Below are positions 28,034 to 36,485 of a DNA stretch of 64,000 nt, piece by piece. A program made the translations under genes and the position numbers. The notes beneath the pieces are model-generated. The model did no database searches. It saw nothing but the letters and a program-made list of their open reading frames with translations, and had not been told where the DNA came from. The stretch spans positions 34,401-98,400 of the forward strand of contig BBSL01000119.1 of assembly GCA_001319865.1 (NCBI GenBank). The letters are read 5' to 3'. How positions within the stretch are numbered: the first letter of the stretch is position 1; each line of letters starts with the position of its first letter. The DNA comes from Burkholderia sp. E7m39. GTDB lineage: Bacteria > Pseudomonadota > Gammaproteobacteria > Burkholderiales > Burkholderiaceae.

Positions 28034-29374
28034 TCAATGCTCCCCGGCGGCAAGTGGATACGGCAGCGCGGCAGCGATGCGCCCGCGACACTCGCCGAAG
28101 CCGATCGACACGGCACCCGGCGCGCTGGCGCGCGCGCTCAACACGATCTCGTCGCCGTCTTCGAGGGCAATGCGCGATTCGCCGTTGGGCAGCGCGAGCG
28201 GCTTCTTGCCCGCTTCGGTGAGTTCGGTGAGGCAAGCGCGCGATGCGTCACTGGCGCCGGAAATGGTGCCGCTGCCGACCAGGTCGCCCGTGCGCAGATT
28301 GCAGCCGTTGCTCGTGTGATGCGCGATCATCTGCGCGAACGTCCAGTACAGGTTGTCCAGTTGCGTGTGCGTGATCTGCATGGCGGTGATGCGATCGCTG
28401 CGCATCGCCGATGTAGAAAGGTGCGCGTACAGGTCCAGACTGAGACCGCCGTGCTGCTGATCGTGCGGGCCGCGAAGATGCGGCAGGATCGCGGGATCGC
28501 CCGCTGCGCGCGAAGGCGCAGCCTTGCGGAACGGCGCGAGCGCTTCTTCCGTGACGAGCCACGGCGATACGCTGGAATGGAAGCTTTTACCGAGGAACGG
28601 GCCCAGAACCTGTTCGAACCACTGAATGCTTTTGGCCGACCAGTCGTTGAGCAGGCAATAGCCGAACACGTGATCACGTGCGTCGTCGATCGCGATGGGG
28701 CGCGTCAGTGCGTTGCCTCGACCGATGACAGCCGCGAGTTCCAGTTCGAAATCGAGCATCGGCGCGGGGCCGAAACACACGTTGCCGTTTGCATCGCGAT
28801 ACTGGCCATGTGGACGCCGCACGTCGCCGCCGCTCACGCGCAGCGAAGAGGCGCGGCCGTGATAGGCAATCGGAAGCGACTTGAAGGCAGCAGGCAGCGG
28901 ATCGGCGAGACCTTTGTAGCGACCGTGGCGCTCGGTGTGATGCAGCGAGGTCAGAAAGTCCGTGTAGTCGCCGATCGTGCAAGGCAGCGTCAATTCGACG
29001 TCGGCCACGCGCGGCAGCACGGCATCGATCGACGAGGCGAGACGCGAACGCGCGGGCGCATCGTGTTTCAACAGATCGGACAGCGCGGCGCGCAGCGCGC
29101 TCACATGGCGCGCATCGAGCGCCATCAGCGCGTTGAGCGTGCTGTCACAGGCCGATGCGCAGGCGAACGCCGCATCGCCGTCGAGCAGGGACAGATCGTG
29201 CAGCGCGCGCAGATCGACGACGCGGTCGCCGATCGCCACGCCCGTGCGGGTTTCGCCGCCGCGCGCAAAGGCGCCGAACGGCAGGTTCTGTATGGGGAAA
29301 TCCGTGTCGCGGGCATTGGCCGATTCGATCCAGCTTCGCCGCGCGGGATCGTGCGTGATATTCAGTGCACTCAT
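28034..29374 (-). CDS. fahA: Fumarylacetoacetase
   Basis: A 446-residue full-length fumarylacetoacetase. The N-terminal SH3-like domain (NLPFGAFARGGE) is followed by the catalytic FAH domain with DYTDFLTSLHH, the LPIAYHGRASS segment, metal-binding DFELELAAVIG, and the LLNDWSAKSIQ stretch. The family hydrolyses 4-fumarylacetoacetate in tyrosine/homogentisate breakdown. No homogentisate dioxygenase is next to it, so here it may act on another ring-fission acylpyruvate. The ATG overlaps the VOC gene stop (ATGA). Confidence 0.9.
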   Translation of the reverse strand: MSALNITHDPARRSWIESANARDTDFPIQNLPFGAFARGGETRTGVAIGDRVVDLRALHDLSLLDGDAAFACASACDSTLNALMALDARHVSALRAALSDLLKHDAPARSRLASSIDAVLPRVADVELTLPCTIGDYTDFLTSLHHTERHGRYKGLADPLPAAFKSLPIAYHGRASSLRVSGGDVRRPHGQYRDANGNVCFGPAPMLDFELELAAVIGRGNALTRPIAIDDARDHVFGYCLLNDWSAKSIQWFEQVLGPFLGKSFHSSVSPWLVTEEALAPFRKAAPSRAAGDPAILPHLRGPHDQQHGGLSLDLYAHLSTSAMRSDRITAMQITHTQLDNLYWTFAQMIAHHTSNGCNLRTGDLVGSGTISGASDASRACLTELTEAGKKPLALPNGESRIALEDGDEIVLSARASAPGAVSIGFGECRGRIAAALPYPLAAGEH

Positions 29375-29907
29375 GCGGGGCGTGTCTCCGATACTGCTTT
29401 ATCTTTTTCAGCGGTCCAGGCGTCGAGCGCCGGCCGAGCTCGCATTTTATATCCTGCCAGCTCTTCGACGGGCGCAACCGGGACGGTCAGTTCAACGCGC
29501 AGTCCGTTCGGATCGAAGAAATAGATGGAGCGCACGAAATGATGATCGGTGACGCCTAGCACGTCGATGCCATGTTCGATCAGGCGCGCTTTCATCGCTT
29601 CGAGCTGTTCGAGCGTTTCGAGCCGCAGCGCGATGTGATTGACCCACGACGGCGTATTCGGCGAAGGCAACGCAGCCGTCGCATCGCCGAGATCGAAGAA
29701 CGCGATGTTCGATCCGTCGGCCATTTCGAAGAACACGTGCACATACGGGCAGTATTCGCCCGTGCTCGGCACGCGGTCGAGGCGGATCACATGGACGAGC
29801 GGCAGGCCGAGAATGTCTTCGTAGAAGTGGCGCGTTTCTTCGGCGTCGCGGCAGCGCCACGCGAAATGGTGTAGGCCGAGCACGGGCGCCGGGCTGGAGT
29901 GGGACAC
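29371..29907 (-). CDS. VOC-family (glyoxalase/extradiol dioxygenase-like) protein
   Basis: A 178-residue protein with two VOC beta-alpha modules. Likely metal ligands are a His of LGLHHFAW, the Glu in HVFFEM, the His in WVNHIAL and the Glu in LRVELTV, the classic H/E...H/E set. Between a fumarylacetoacetase and an FAD monooxygenase it is a candidate ring-cleaving or isomerising enzyme. The GTG start is chosen because AAGGAGA lies 6 bases upstream; the longer frame would run into the monooxygenase gene and lacks a ribosome site. Confidence 0.85.
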   Translation of the reverse strand: MSHSSPAPVLGLHHFAWRCRDAEETRHFYEDILGLPLVHVIRLDRVPSTGEYCPYVHVFFEMADGSNIAFFDLGDATAALPSPNTPSWVNHIALRLETLEQLEAMKARLIEHGIDVLGVTDHHFVRSIYFFDPNGLRVELTVPVAPVEELAGYKMRARPALDAWTAEKDKAVSETRPA

Positions 29908-29950
29908 GGTGTCTCCTTGTAATGCGGTTCGTACGGGCTGTGGTGCCGTA

Positions 29951-31138
29951 TCAGACTTCGACGCCATCGACGTCGTATTCGAACAGCCAGTTGTAGCGCT
30001 CTTTCACGCGCTCCTCGCTCCATTCGCGATCCACATAGGCGGCCGCGCCTTCCGCATGCGCGAGCTGCGGGTTGTGAAAGCGCGTCGCATTCGCTGCGGA
30101 GCCGCGTACGACGCGCGCCGTGCGGTCGAGTCGCAGTGCTTCGTAGCGTTGCAGCGCGAAGGGGATATCGTCGGCGTACCGTTCGAGGCAGCGAGCGAGC
30201 AGATAGCCGTCTTCGATCGCCATGCCCGCGCCTTGCGCGAGAAACGGCAGCGTCGGATGACAGGCGTCGCCGAGCAGCGTGGCGTGGCCGTGGCTCCAGC
30301 GTGACATCGGCTCGCGCACCATCAGCGCCCACTTGTACGGAATGTCGATGGCCGAGATCAGCGTGCGCACGTCTTCATGCCAGCCTTCGAAATCGGCGAG
30401 GCATTCTTCGAGCGTGCCGCGCTCGGACCACGATTCGACCTGCCAGCCGGACTTTTCGATCGCGCCGACAAAGTTGACCAGCTTGTTGCCGCGCAGCGGG
30501 TAGTGGATCACGTGCGCGCCCGGGCCGACCCAGTTCGCGCCGTACGACTCGCGCAGATGCTCTGGCAGCCTGGACGCGTCGATCACGCCTCGCCACGCCA
30601 TCACGCCGGAAAATACCGGCTCGTCGGGACCGAACAGCGCGCGGCGCACGCGCGAATGCACGCCGTCCGCGCCGATCAGCAGATCGCCTTCGCAGGTTTC
30701 GCCGCTGACTGCCTGCACGACGACCTTGCCGTCCTGCTGCGAAAAGCTTTCGACCTTGTGATTGAGCCGGATCGCGTCGGGCTTGAGCGCTCGTACGACG
30801 TCGGCGAGTTTTTCATGCAGGTCCGCGCGATGCAGCGTGAAATAGGGGAAGCCGTAGGTGTCGCGCGATTGCGCGCCCAGGTCGAAGAGGCGCCAGGTCT
30901 GGCCGGTGTTCCAGAGCCGCACGCGCTTGCCGAGCGGTTCGCATGCAAGACCTTCGAGCGCATCGCCGACGCCCAGCCGGAACAGCACGCGTGTCGCATT
31001 CGGACTCAGCTGTACGCCCGCGCCGATTTCCTTGAGCGCCTGCGCCTGTTCGAACACCGTGACATCGAAACCTTTTTTCAATAGCGCGGCCGCGGCCGTC
31101 AATCCGCCGATACCGGCGCCTGCAATAACTATCTTCAT
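29951..31138 (-). CDS. FAD-dependent aromatic monooxygenase
   Basis: A 395-residue group A flavoprotein hydroxylase related to salicylate, 3-hydroxybenzoate 6- and 6-hydroxynicotinate monooxygenases. Motifs: GAGIGGLTAAAAL (dinucleotide fold), GADGVHSRVR (DG motif) and GDACHPTLPFLAQGAGMAIED (GD motif). It should hydroxylate a phenolic or hydroxy-heteroaromatic substrate with NAD(P)H and O2. The ATG follows AGAGG; 18 codons of open frame upstream were excluded. It is the first gene of the long minus-strand array, and an 18-bp inverted repeat ends 47 bases before its ATG. Confidence 0.9.
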   Translation of the reverse strand: MKIVIAGAGIGGLTAAAALLKKGFDVTVFEQAQALKEIGAGVQLSPNATRVLFRLGVGDALEGLACEPLGKRVRLWNTGQTWRLFDLGAQSRDTYGFPYFTLHRADLHEKLADVVRALKPDAIRLNHKVESFSQQDGKVVVQAVSGETCEGDLLIGADGVHSRVRRALFGPDEPVFSGVMAWRGVIDASRLPEHLRESYGANWVGPGAHVIHYPLRGNKLVNFVGAIEKSGWQVESWSERGTLEECLADFEGWHEDVRTLISAIDIPYKWALMVREPMSRWSHGHATLLGDACHPTLPFLAQGAGMAIEDGYLLARCLERYADDIPFALQRYEALRLDRTARVVRGSAANATRFHNPQLAHAEGAAAYVDREWSEERVKERYNWLFEYDVDGVEV

Positions 31139-31185
31139 TCGACGATCCGACCTCTTTCGTAGTGGGCGCGTTTTATCGACGTTGC

Positions 31186-31203
31186 TTATCAATCAATCGA
31201 TAA
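31186..31203. promoter_or_regulatory. Candidate operator 1 (18-bp inverted repeat)
   Basis: TTATCAATCAATCGATAA is an interrupted dyad (TTATC, 8 bases, GATAA) containing T-N11-A spacing as in LysR sites. Its reverse complement matches 16 of 18 positions with the repeat at 32082-32099. It sits in an AT-rich pocket upstream of the FAD monooxygenase gene. Confidence 0.65.
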
Positions 31204-31364
31204 TATTTGTGAGTGATTAACCCGGTGAAATCGGAAATCACTTTAAATCAGCGAATCACAGGAAAGAAGCAAATTAATCCGAATGGATCATCAATGAAAT
31301 TTGATAATTCGAAGACGCCTGGGATAAACCCTTTATCGGCGGAAAAAAGCGGATCGTGGCGGGC

Positions 31365-31943
31365 TCACATGCCCCAGCGCTGCACCGTCGCGGTGTCGAG
31401 TCCGAACAGATCGAGCACGCGCCCCAGCGTGTGGTCGACCATGTCGGTCAGCGATTCGGGGTTCGCGTAGAAGGCGGGCACGGGCGGATAGACGATCGCG
31501 CCCGCTTCCGTCACGGCCGTCATGCTGCGCAGGTGGCCGAGATGCAGCGGCGTTTCGCGCACCATCAGCACGAGCCGGCGGCGCTCTTTCAGCGCGACGT
31601 CGGCGGCGCGCGACAGCAGGCCCGACGTCATGCCCGTCGCGATTTCCGACAGGGTCTTGATGGAGCAGGGCGCGACGATCATGCCCATCACGGGAAACGA
31701 GCCGCTCGAAATCGACGCGCCGATATCGGTGTTCGAATGGCAGACGCTCGCCATCGCGCGGATGTCGGCGACGTTGTAGTCGGACTCGTGCGCGAGCGTG
31801 ACCTGCGCGGAGCGGCTCATCACGAGGTGCGTTTCGATGTCGAGCTTGCGCAGCAGTTGCAGCAGCCGCACGCCGTAAATGACGCCGGACGCGCCGCTGA
31901 TGCCGACCACCATGCGCCGCGGCGGCATGCCTCTCATATCCAT
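31365..31943 (-). CDS. ubiX: UbiX flavin prenyltransferase
   Basis: A 192-residue UbiX/Pad1-type enzyme that prenylates FMNH2 to make the cofactor of UbiD decarboxylases. Motifs: VGISGASGVIYG (flavin/phosphate loop), SSGSFPVMGMIVAPCS, KTLSEIATG and the VRETPLHL segment. GGAGA precedes the ATG. Its presence within the island implies that the UbiD-family protein at 20.7 kb is kept supplied with prenyl-FMN locally. It is divergent from the porin gene and 226 bases upstream of the monooxygenase gene on the same strand. Confidence 0.94.
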   Translation of the reverse strand: MDMRGMPPRRMVVGISGASGVIYGVRLLQLLRKLDIETHLVMSRSAQVTLAHESDYNVADIRAMASVCHSNTDIGASISSGSFPVMGMIVAPCSIKTLSEIATGMTSGLLSRAADVALKERRRLVLMVRETPLHLGHLRSMTAVTEAGAIVYPPVPAFYANPESLTDMVDHTLGRVLDLFGLDTATVQRWGM

Positions 31944-32081
31944 AAGATTCTCCCGAATGCCAATCGTGATTCGCGTGACGCGGCGGATGTTAGCACCGGG
32001 TTTCTGCTAAAAGAAGCGTAAAAGGAGATTAAATCCCCGCTCCTGGTGTTTCTACCGAGCCATTAAAAGCTTTGTTCGTTT

Positions 32082-32099
32082 TGTTCGATTGATTGATAA
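32082..32099. promoter_or_regulatory. Candidate operator 2 (18-bp inverted repeat)
   Basis: TGTTCGATTGATTGATAA shares a 14-base identical core with the reverse complement of the repeat at 31186-31203. It ends 11 bases upstream of a -35 like element, about 55 bases before the predicted porin transcript start, a usual place for LysR-type activators. Confidence 0.65.
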
Positions 32100-32110
32100 A
32101 TAATTCGCGA

Positions 32111-32139
32111 TTCAAAGCCGTAAATACGTTGGATACACT
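32111..32139 (+). promoter_or_regulatory. Sigma-70-like promoter of the porin gene
   Basis: TTCAAA (-35 like) and TACACT (-10 like) are separated by exactly 17 bases, each matching four of six consensus positions. A transcript start near 32146 would give a leader of about 108 bases. Confidence 0.45.
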
Positions 32140-32253
32140 CTCGGCAACATTTGGCAGACCTCGGGCATCCGGGCACGGATTCGCCGCACGCGTCAGATGG
32201 GGATCAGCCGGCACGCAGCCGGCTGGCGACAATAAAGACATTGGAGACACTGG

Positions 32254-33345
32254 TTGAAAACGACGAGTCTGCTGTTAGGCGGTTGTGCGGTCGCGCTGAG
32301 TTGCCCCGCGTTCGCGCAGTCATCGGTGACGCTGTACGGGAGCGTCGACGTCGGCGTCGATTTCGTTTCGAACTCGCGCGGCGCGCATCTGTATCAGGAA
32401 TCGGCGGGCAAGCGCACCCCGGACCGCTTCGGCTTTTTGATCAGGGAAGATATCGGCGGCGGCAACACGGTGTTCGCTCGGCTCGAATCGGGCTTCCTGA
32501 CGAACACGGGCGCGCAGATCAATCCGACGAGCTTCTTCAATCGCGATGCGTACGTGGGCATTTCGAACGACCGGTTCGGCTCGCTGAGCCTCGGCCACAT
32601 TCCCGACTACGTATACGAATACGTGGGCGGACTGAACAACTCGGTGCCCGGCATTTCGTCGTTCTATACGGTCGGCAACCTGGACGGACTCGCAAACACC
32701 CGCGCGCTCGACAACTCGGTGAAGTACGAGACGATCGACTACCGCGGCTTCCAGGCGGGCGTGATGAACAGCTTCGGCAATCAGACCAACTTCAGCGACG
32801 GGCGTCAGTACAGCATTGGTGCGCGTTACCAGAACGGCACCGTGAAACTGGGCGCCGCGTACACGATGTCGCACAACCGCACGGCGGACCTGTTCGGCAT
32901 TTTCGGTGTGACGTCGGTGCTGGGGCAGACACTGAAACAGGGCGTGCAGTTCAATGCCGAACGGTACAGCACGATTGCCGTCGGCGGCTCGGTCTCGGTT
33001 GGCGATTTCATCCCGCACGCAACATTTACCGACGTGAAGCTCGAAGATCCGCAGGGTTCGGTGACGGAGCGCAACTACCAGGTGGGCGTGAACATCGATC
33101 TGAGCGGCGGCAAGCGCTTCTACGTGCTGGGCGTCTCGTACAACCGTTCGATGTTCGAAGGGTTGACGTACAACCAGTACAACCTGTTTCTGACCCATTA
33201 CCTGTCGAAGAGCACGCAGATTTACGGAGGCGTCGGCTTGCAGCGCGCGTCGGGCACGGGCGCGAAGGCCGAGCAGTTCGGCTACCAGCCGTCGAGTTCG
33301 AGCGCGCAGACGGTGGGACGCATCGGTATCAATCACATGTTCTGA
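32254..33345 (+). CDS. Outer-membrane porin (Burkholderia-type)
   Basis: A 363-residue general porin of the gram-negative porin_4 family. The signal peptide ends at ...PAFAQ, and the mature part begins SSVTLYGSVDVGVDFVSN, the hallmark of Burkholderia porins. The C-terminus ends in a strand with the final Phe (IGINHMF) needed for outer-membrane insertion. A TTG start after GGAGA is used. Within the island it probably admits the aromatic acid into the periplasm, and the candidate operator upstream suggests co-regulation with the catabolic genes. Confidence 0.93.
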   Translation: MKTTSLLLGGCAVALSCPAFAQSSVTLYGSVDVGVDFVSNSRGAHLYQESAGKRTPDRFGFLIREDIGGGNTVFARLESGFLTNTGAQINPTSFFNRDAYVGISNDRFGSLSLGHIPDYVYEYVGGLNNSVPGISSFYTVGNLDGLANTRALDNSVKYETIDYRGFQAGVMNSFGNQTNFSDGRQYSIGARYQNGTVKLGAAYTMSHNRTADLFGIFGVTSVLGQTLKQGVQFNAERYSTIAVGGSVSVGDFIPHATFTDVKLEDPQGSVTERNYQVGVNIDLSGGKRFYVLGVSYNRSMFEGLTYNQYNLFLTHYLSKSTQIYGGVGLQRASGTGAKAEQFGYQPSSSSAQTVGRIGINHMF

Positions 33346-33593
33346 TGCGTGCGCTGGAGGCGATATGGCGTGAGGACGGCTGTGGAGCGGGTGAACGAGC
33401 GCAGAGAGCGAAAAGAGCCAATGGGGTAGGGCTTTCTTCACTTTTTTCGATCTGATCATCAAGATTTTTTGATTCTGTCGCTTGCCGGCGGGCCGTATAT
33501 TGAGGCTCCCGGCGGCGGCGCCAAAGGAACGCAGCACGGGGCGGCGGCGCGAAGCACACGCGTTGCCGGCCGATCAGGCACATTGGGACGCAC

Positions 33594-34976
33594 ATGCAAG
33601 CAGACCGCACATTCAACATATCGACTCTCATCGAAGAGCAAAAGACAGGACGTTTCGCCGTTGGCCTGCTGTTCTGGTGTTTCCTGATCATGCTGATGGA
33701 CGGCTACGACCAGACGGCCGTTTCGTTTGCGGCACCCGCGATCATCAAGGAGTGGCACGTCGCGCGCGGCGGCTTCGGTCCTGTGTTCGGTGCGGGGCTG
33801 TTCGGCACGCTGATCGGTTCGTTCATCTTCGGCTATTTCGGCGACCGCTTTGGCCGCAAGCGCGCCATCGTGTCGGGCAGTCTGTTTTTCGGGCTGCTGA
33901 CGCTGGTGTCCGTGTGGGCGACGTCGTTGCCGGAACTGATGCTGCTGCGATTCATCGCGGGGCTGGGCATGGGCGGCGTGGTGCCCAATTCGGTTGCGCT
34001 GGTGGCCGAGTACGCGCCCAAGCGTTTGCGCGCCACATGGGTCACGCTGATGTTCTCCGGTTTCTCGATCGGCGCGGGCTCGGGCGGTCTGGTGTCGTCC
34101 GCGTTGATTCATCGCTACGGCTGGCCCGTGATGTTCGTGGTGGGCGGCGTCGGCTCGCTCGCGGTTGCGCTGCTCCTGATCGTCATGCTGCCGGAATCGG
34201 CGAAGCTGCTGGTCGTGCGCGAGCGCAGCATCGAAACGGTGCGCAAGCTGGTCGCACGTCTGCGTCCCGACATCGCGTTGCCCGCCGACGCGCAATTCGT
34301 GCCCGGCGAAGTGCAGGAGAAAAAGCGCTTCGTGCTGAAGCTGATTTTCTCGGATGGCCTGCGCGCCATCACGCCGCTGTTGTGGATCGTGTTCATCGTC
34401 AATTCGATGGCGCTGTATTTCCTGCAGAACTGGTTGCCGATCCTGATGGAAGGCGTCGGCATCAATCCGCAAAGCGCGGGCATCATCACGACGATGTTCT
34501 CGGTGGGCGGCGTGCTCGGCGGGCTGATCCTGTGTCGCTTCGTCGATCGTCATGGCGTGCTGGCCATCATCTCGCTGCCGGCGATCGGCTGTCCCGTCGT
34601 TGCGCTGCTGGGGCACGGCATGTCCGAAGCGTGGCTGATGTTCGCGGTGTTCGCGACGGGCTTCTGCGTCGTCGGCGCGCAGTACGGGCTGTACGCGGTC
34701 GCGGGCATGATCTATCCGACGTCGTTCCGCTCGGCGGGCGTGGGCAGTGCGATCTCGGTCGGCAAGATCGGCTCGGTGTCGGGGCCCGTGATCGGCGGCA
34801 TTCTGCTGTCGATGCATCTGCCGTTCGCGCAGATGTTCTACGCGGCATCGGGCCTGTTTCTCGTCGCGACCGTCTTTTCGACGGTGCTGGCCGTGCTGTA
34901 CAGGGCGCGATTCGGCGATGAGCACAGCAAGGACAACACCGCCATCAAGATGCGCTCCGCGTTGGGCGATTCCTGA
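33594..34976 (+). CDS. AAHS-family aromatic acid:H+ symporter (copy 1)
   Basis: A 460-residue, 12-helix MFS transporter of the aromatic acid:H+ symporter family (PcaK/BenK-like). The DGYDQ motif in helix 1, essential in PcaK, is present, followed by the MFS loop GDRFGRKR, and a second conserved block is near FLQNWLPIL. It should import a benzoate-like anion. It lies 248 bases after the porin gene on the same strand and is followed by a paralogue. Confidence 0.92.
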   Translation: MQADRTFNISTLIEEQKTGRFAVGLLFWCFLIMLMDGYDQTAVSFAAPAIIKEWHVARGGFGPVFGAGLFGTLIGSFIFGYFGDRFGRKRAIVSGSLFFGLLTLVSVWATSLPELMLLRFIAGLGMGGVVPNSVALVAEYAPKRLRATWVTLMFSGFSIGAGSGGLVSSALIHRYGWPVMFVVGGVGSLAVALLLIVMLPESAKLLVVRERSIETVRKLVARLRPDIALPADAQFVPGEVQEKKRFVLKLIFSDGLRAITPLLWIVFIVNSMALYFLQNWLPILMEGVGINPQSAGIITTMFSVGGVLGGLILCRFVDRHGVLAIISLPAIGCPVVALLGHGMSEAWLMFAVFATGFCVVGAQYGLYAVAGMIYPTSFRSAGVGSAISVGKIGSVSGPVIGGILLSMHLPFAQMFYAASGLFLVATVFSTVLAVLYRARFGDEHSKDNTAIKMRSALGDS

Positions 34977-35112
34977 TCGCCGAGCGCGACCCGCAACGCG
35001 CTCGTTTTTCAGACGTGTCGATGCCTGATGTCGAGTTCGCTGCGGCGGGCGGGCGTCCGGCCGTCCCTGCTCGTCTTCCCGGCCTGATGCGATCTCTCTG
35101 GACAAAACAACG

Positions 35113-36462
35113 ATGAATACCGTCTCGCAGACCACTCGCACCATCGACGTGACCGCGCTCATCGAACGGCAAACACTGCGTGGCTTCTCGTTGTGGCTGA
35201 TCGCGTGGTGTTTCCTCATCGTACTGATCGACGGCTACGATCAGGTTGCTGCGGCGTATGCGGCGCCGGCCTTGATTCGCGCATGGCGCGTGAGTGCCGC
35301 GGGTTTCGGCCATGTGTTCGGCGTCGGCCTGTTCGGCGTGCTCGTCGGTTCGTTGCTGCTCGGCTTTATCGGGGACCGCATCGGGCGGCGAATGACGATC
35401 ATTTTCGGCTCGCTGTGGTTCGGCATCCTGACGTATGCATGCAGCGACGCGACCTCGCTGGATCAGTTGACCGTGCTTCGCTTTTTCGCGGGCATCGGCA
35501 TGGGCGGCGTCGTGCCCAATACGGTTGCGCTCGTGTCCGAATACGCGCCAAAGGCGCGCCGCGCGACGTGGATCACGCTGATGTTCTCGGGCTTTTCGAT
35601 CGGCGCGGGCGGCGGTGGCGCGATTGCATCGTGGCTGCTGCCGCGTTACGGCTGGCCCGTGCTGTTCGAAGTCGGCGGCGTAGCGGCCGTAGCGGTCGCC
35701 GTCGCGTCTGTCTGGCTGTTGCCGGAATCGGTGCGCTTTCTGATACTCAATGGCCGCGCTGTGCGGCACATCTCACGCATCGTGGGCCGGCTCGATCGTC
35801 GTATCGACCAAGGTGGCGCGGACGTGCGCTACGTCGTCGACGATGAAAAGCGAGTGCGCGCAACGCCGCTTGCATTGTTCAGCAATGGCCTCGCCCGTGT
35901 GACGCCGCTGCTTTGGGTGCTGTTCGTGCTGAACTCGCTCGCGCTGCATTTTCTGCAGAACTGGCTGCCGATTCTTTTCAGCATGAGCACACTGCCAGCG
36001 GCCCAGGCGGCGAAAGCCGCGATGATGTTCCCGGTGGGCGGCACCGTCGGCGCGCTCGCGTTGAGCCGCTGCGTGGACCGCTACGGGGTCGCGGTGATCC
36101 TGCTGCTTGCGATGCTGGGTCTTCCCGTGTGCGTCTCGCTCGGCATGCCGATGCCCGCGCTCTGGCTATACGGCGCGTCGTTCATGAGCGGCGTGTGCGT
36201 GATCGGCTGCCAGTTCGCGCTCTATGCCGTGGCGGGCATGCTCTATCCGACGATGCTGCGCTCAGCGGGCGTGGGGTCCGCCATCGGTGTCGGCAAGCTC
36301 GGGTCGGTCGTCGGTTCCGTGCTCGGCGGCGTGCTGCTGGCGATGCATTTGCCTGTTGCGCAGCTATTCCTGAACGTGTCGGGCGTTTTCGTGTTCATCG
36401 CCTTGCTGTCGGTATGGCTGGGTTGGAACCGGCGACGCGCCGCAAGCCAGTCGATCGCGTGA
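35113..36462 (+). CDS. AAHS-family aromatic acid:H+ symporter (copy 2)
   Basis: A 449-residue paralogue of the preceding transporter with the same N-terminal extension pattern (TIDVTALIERQ), DGYDQV motif, GDRIGRR loop and FLQNWLPILF block. The tandem arrangement suggests a duplication followed by divergence, perhaps for two related acids or for import and efflux of an intermediate. The gap to copy 1 is 136 bases and that to the chemoreceptor gene only 23, so the latter pair is probably co-transcribed. Confidence 0.92.
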   Translation: MNTVSQTTRTIDVTALIERQTLRGFSLWLIAWCFLIVLIDGYDQVAAAYAAPALIRAWRVSAAGFGHVFGVGLFGVLVGSLLLGFIGDRIGRRMTIIFGSLWFGILTYACSDATSLDQLTVLRFFAGIGMGGVVPNTVALVSEYAPKARRATWITLMFSGFSIGAGGGGAIASWLLPRYGWPVLFEVGGVAAVAVAVASVWLLPESVRFLILNGRAVRHISRIVGRLDRRIDQGGADVRYVVDDEKRVRATPLALFSNGLARVTPLLWVLFVLNSLALHFLQNWLPILFSMSTLPAAQAAKAAMMFPVGGTVGALALSRCVDRYGVAVILLLAMLGLPVCVSLGMPMPALWLYGASFMSGVCVIGCQFALYAVAGMLYPTMLRSAGVGSAIGVGKLGSVVGSVLGGVLLAMHLPVAQLFLNVSGVFVFIALLSVWLGWNRRRAASQSIA

Positions 36463-36485
36463 TCGCTCAGTCAAGGGTTCATACG

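Larger units (their letters stand above)
31944..32253. promoter_or_regulatory. ubiX-porin divergent control region
   Basis: A 310-base region, AT-rich in its centre, that serves both ubiX and the porin gene. It contains the second 18-bp repeat, two copies of TTTGTTCG just before it (about 32071-32087), and a sigma-70-like promoter facing the porin. Confidence 0.6.
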
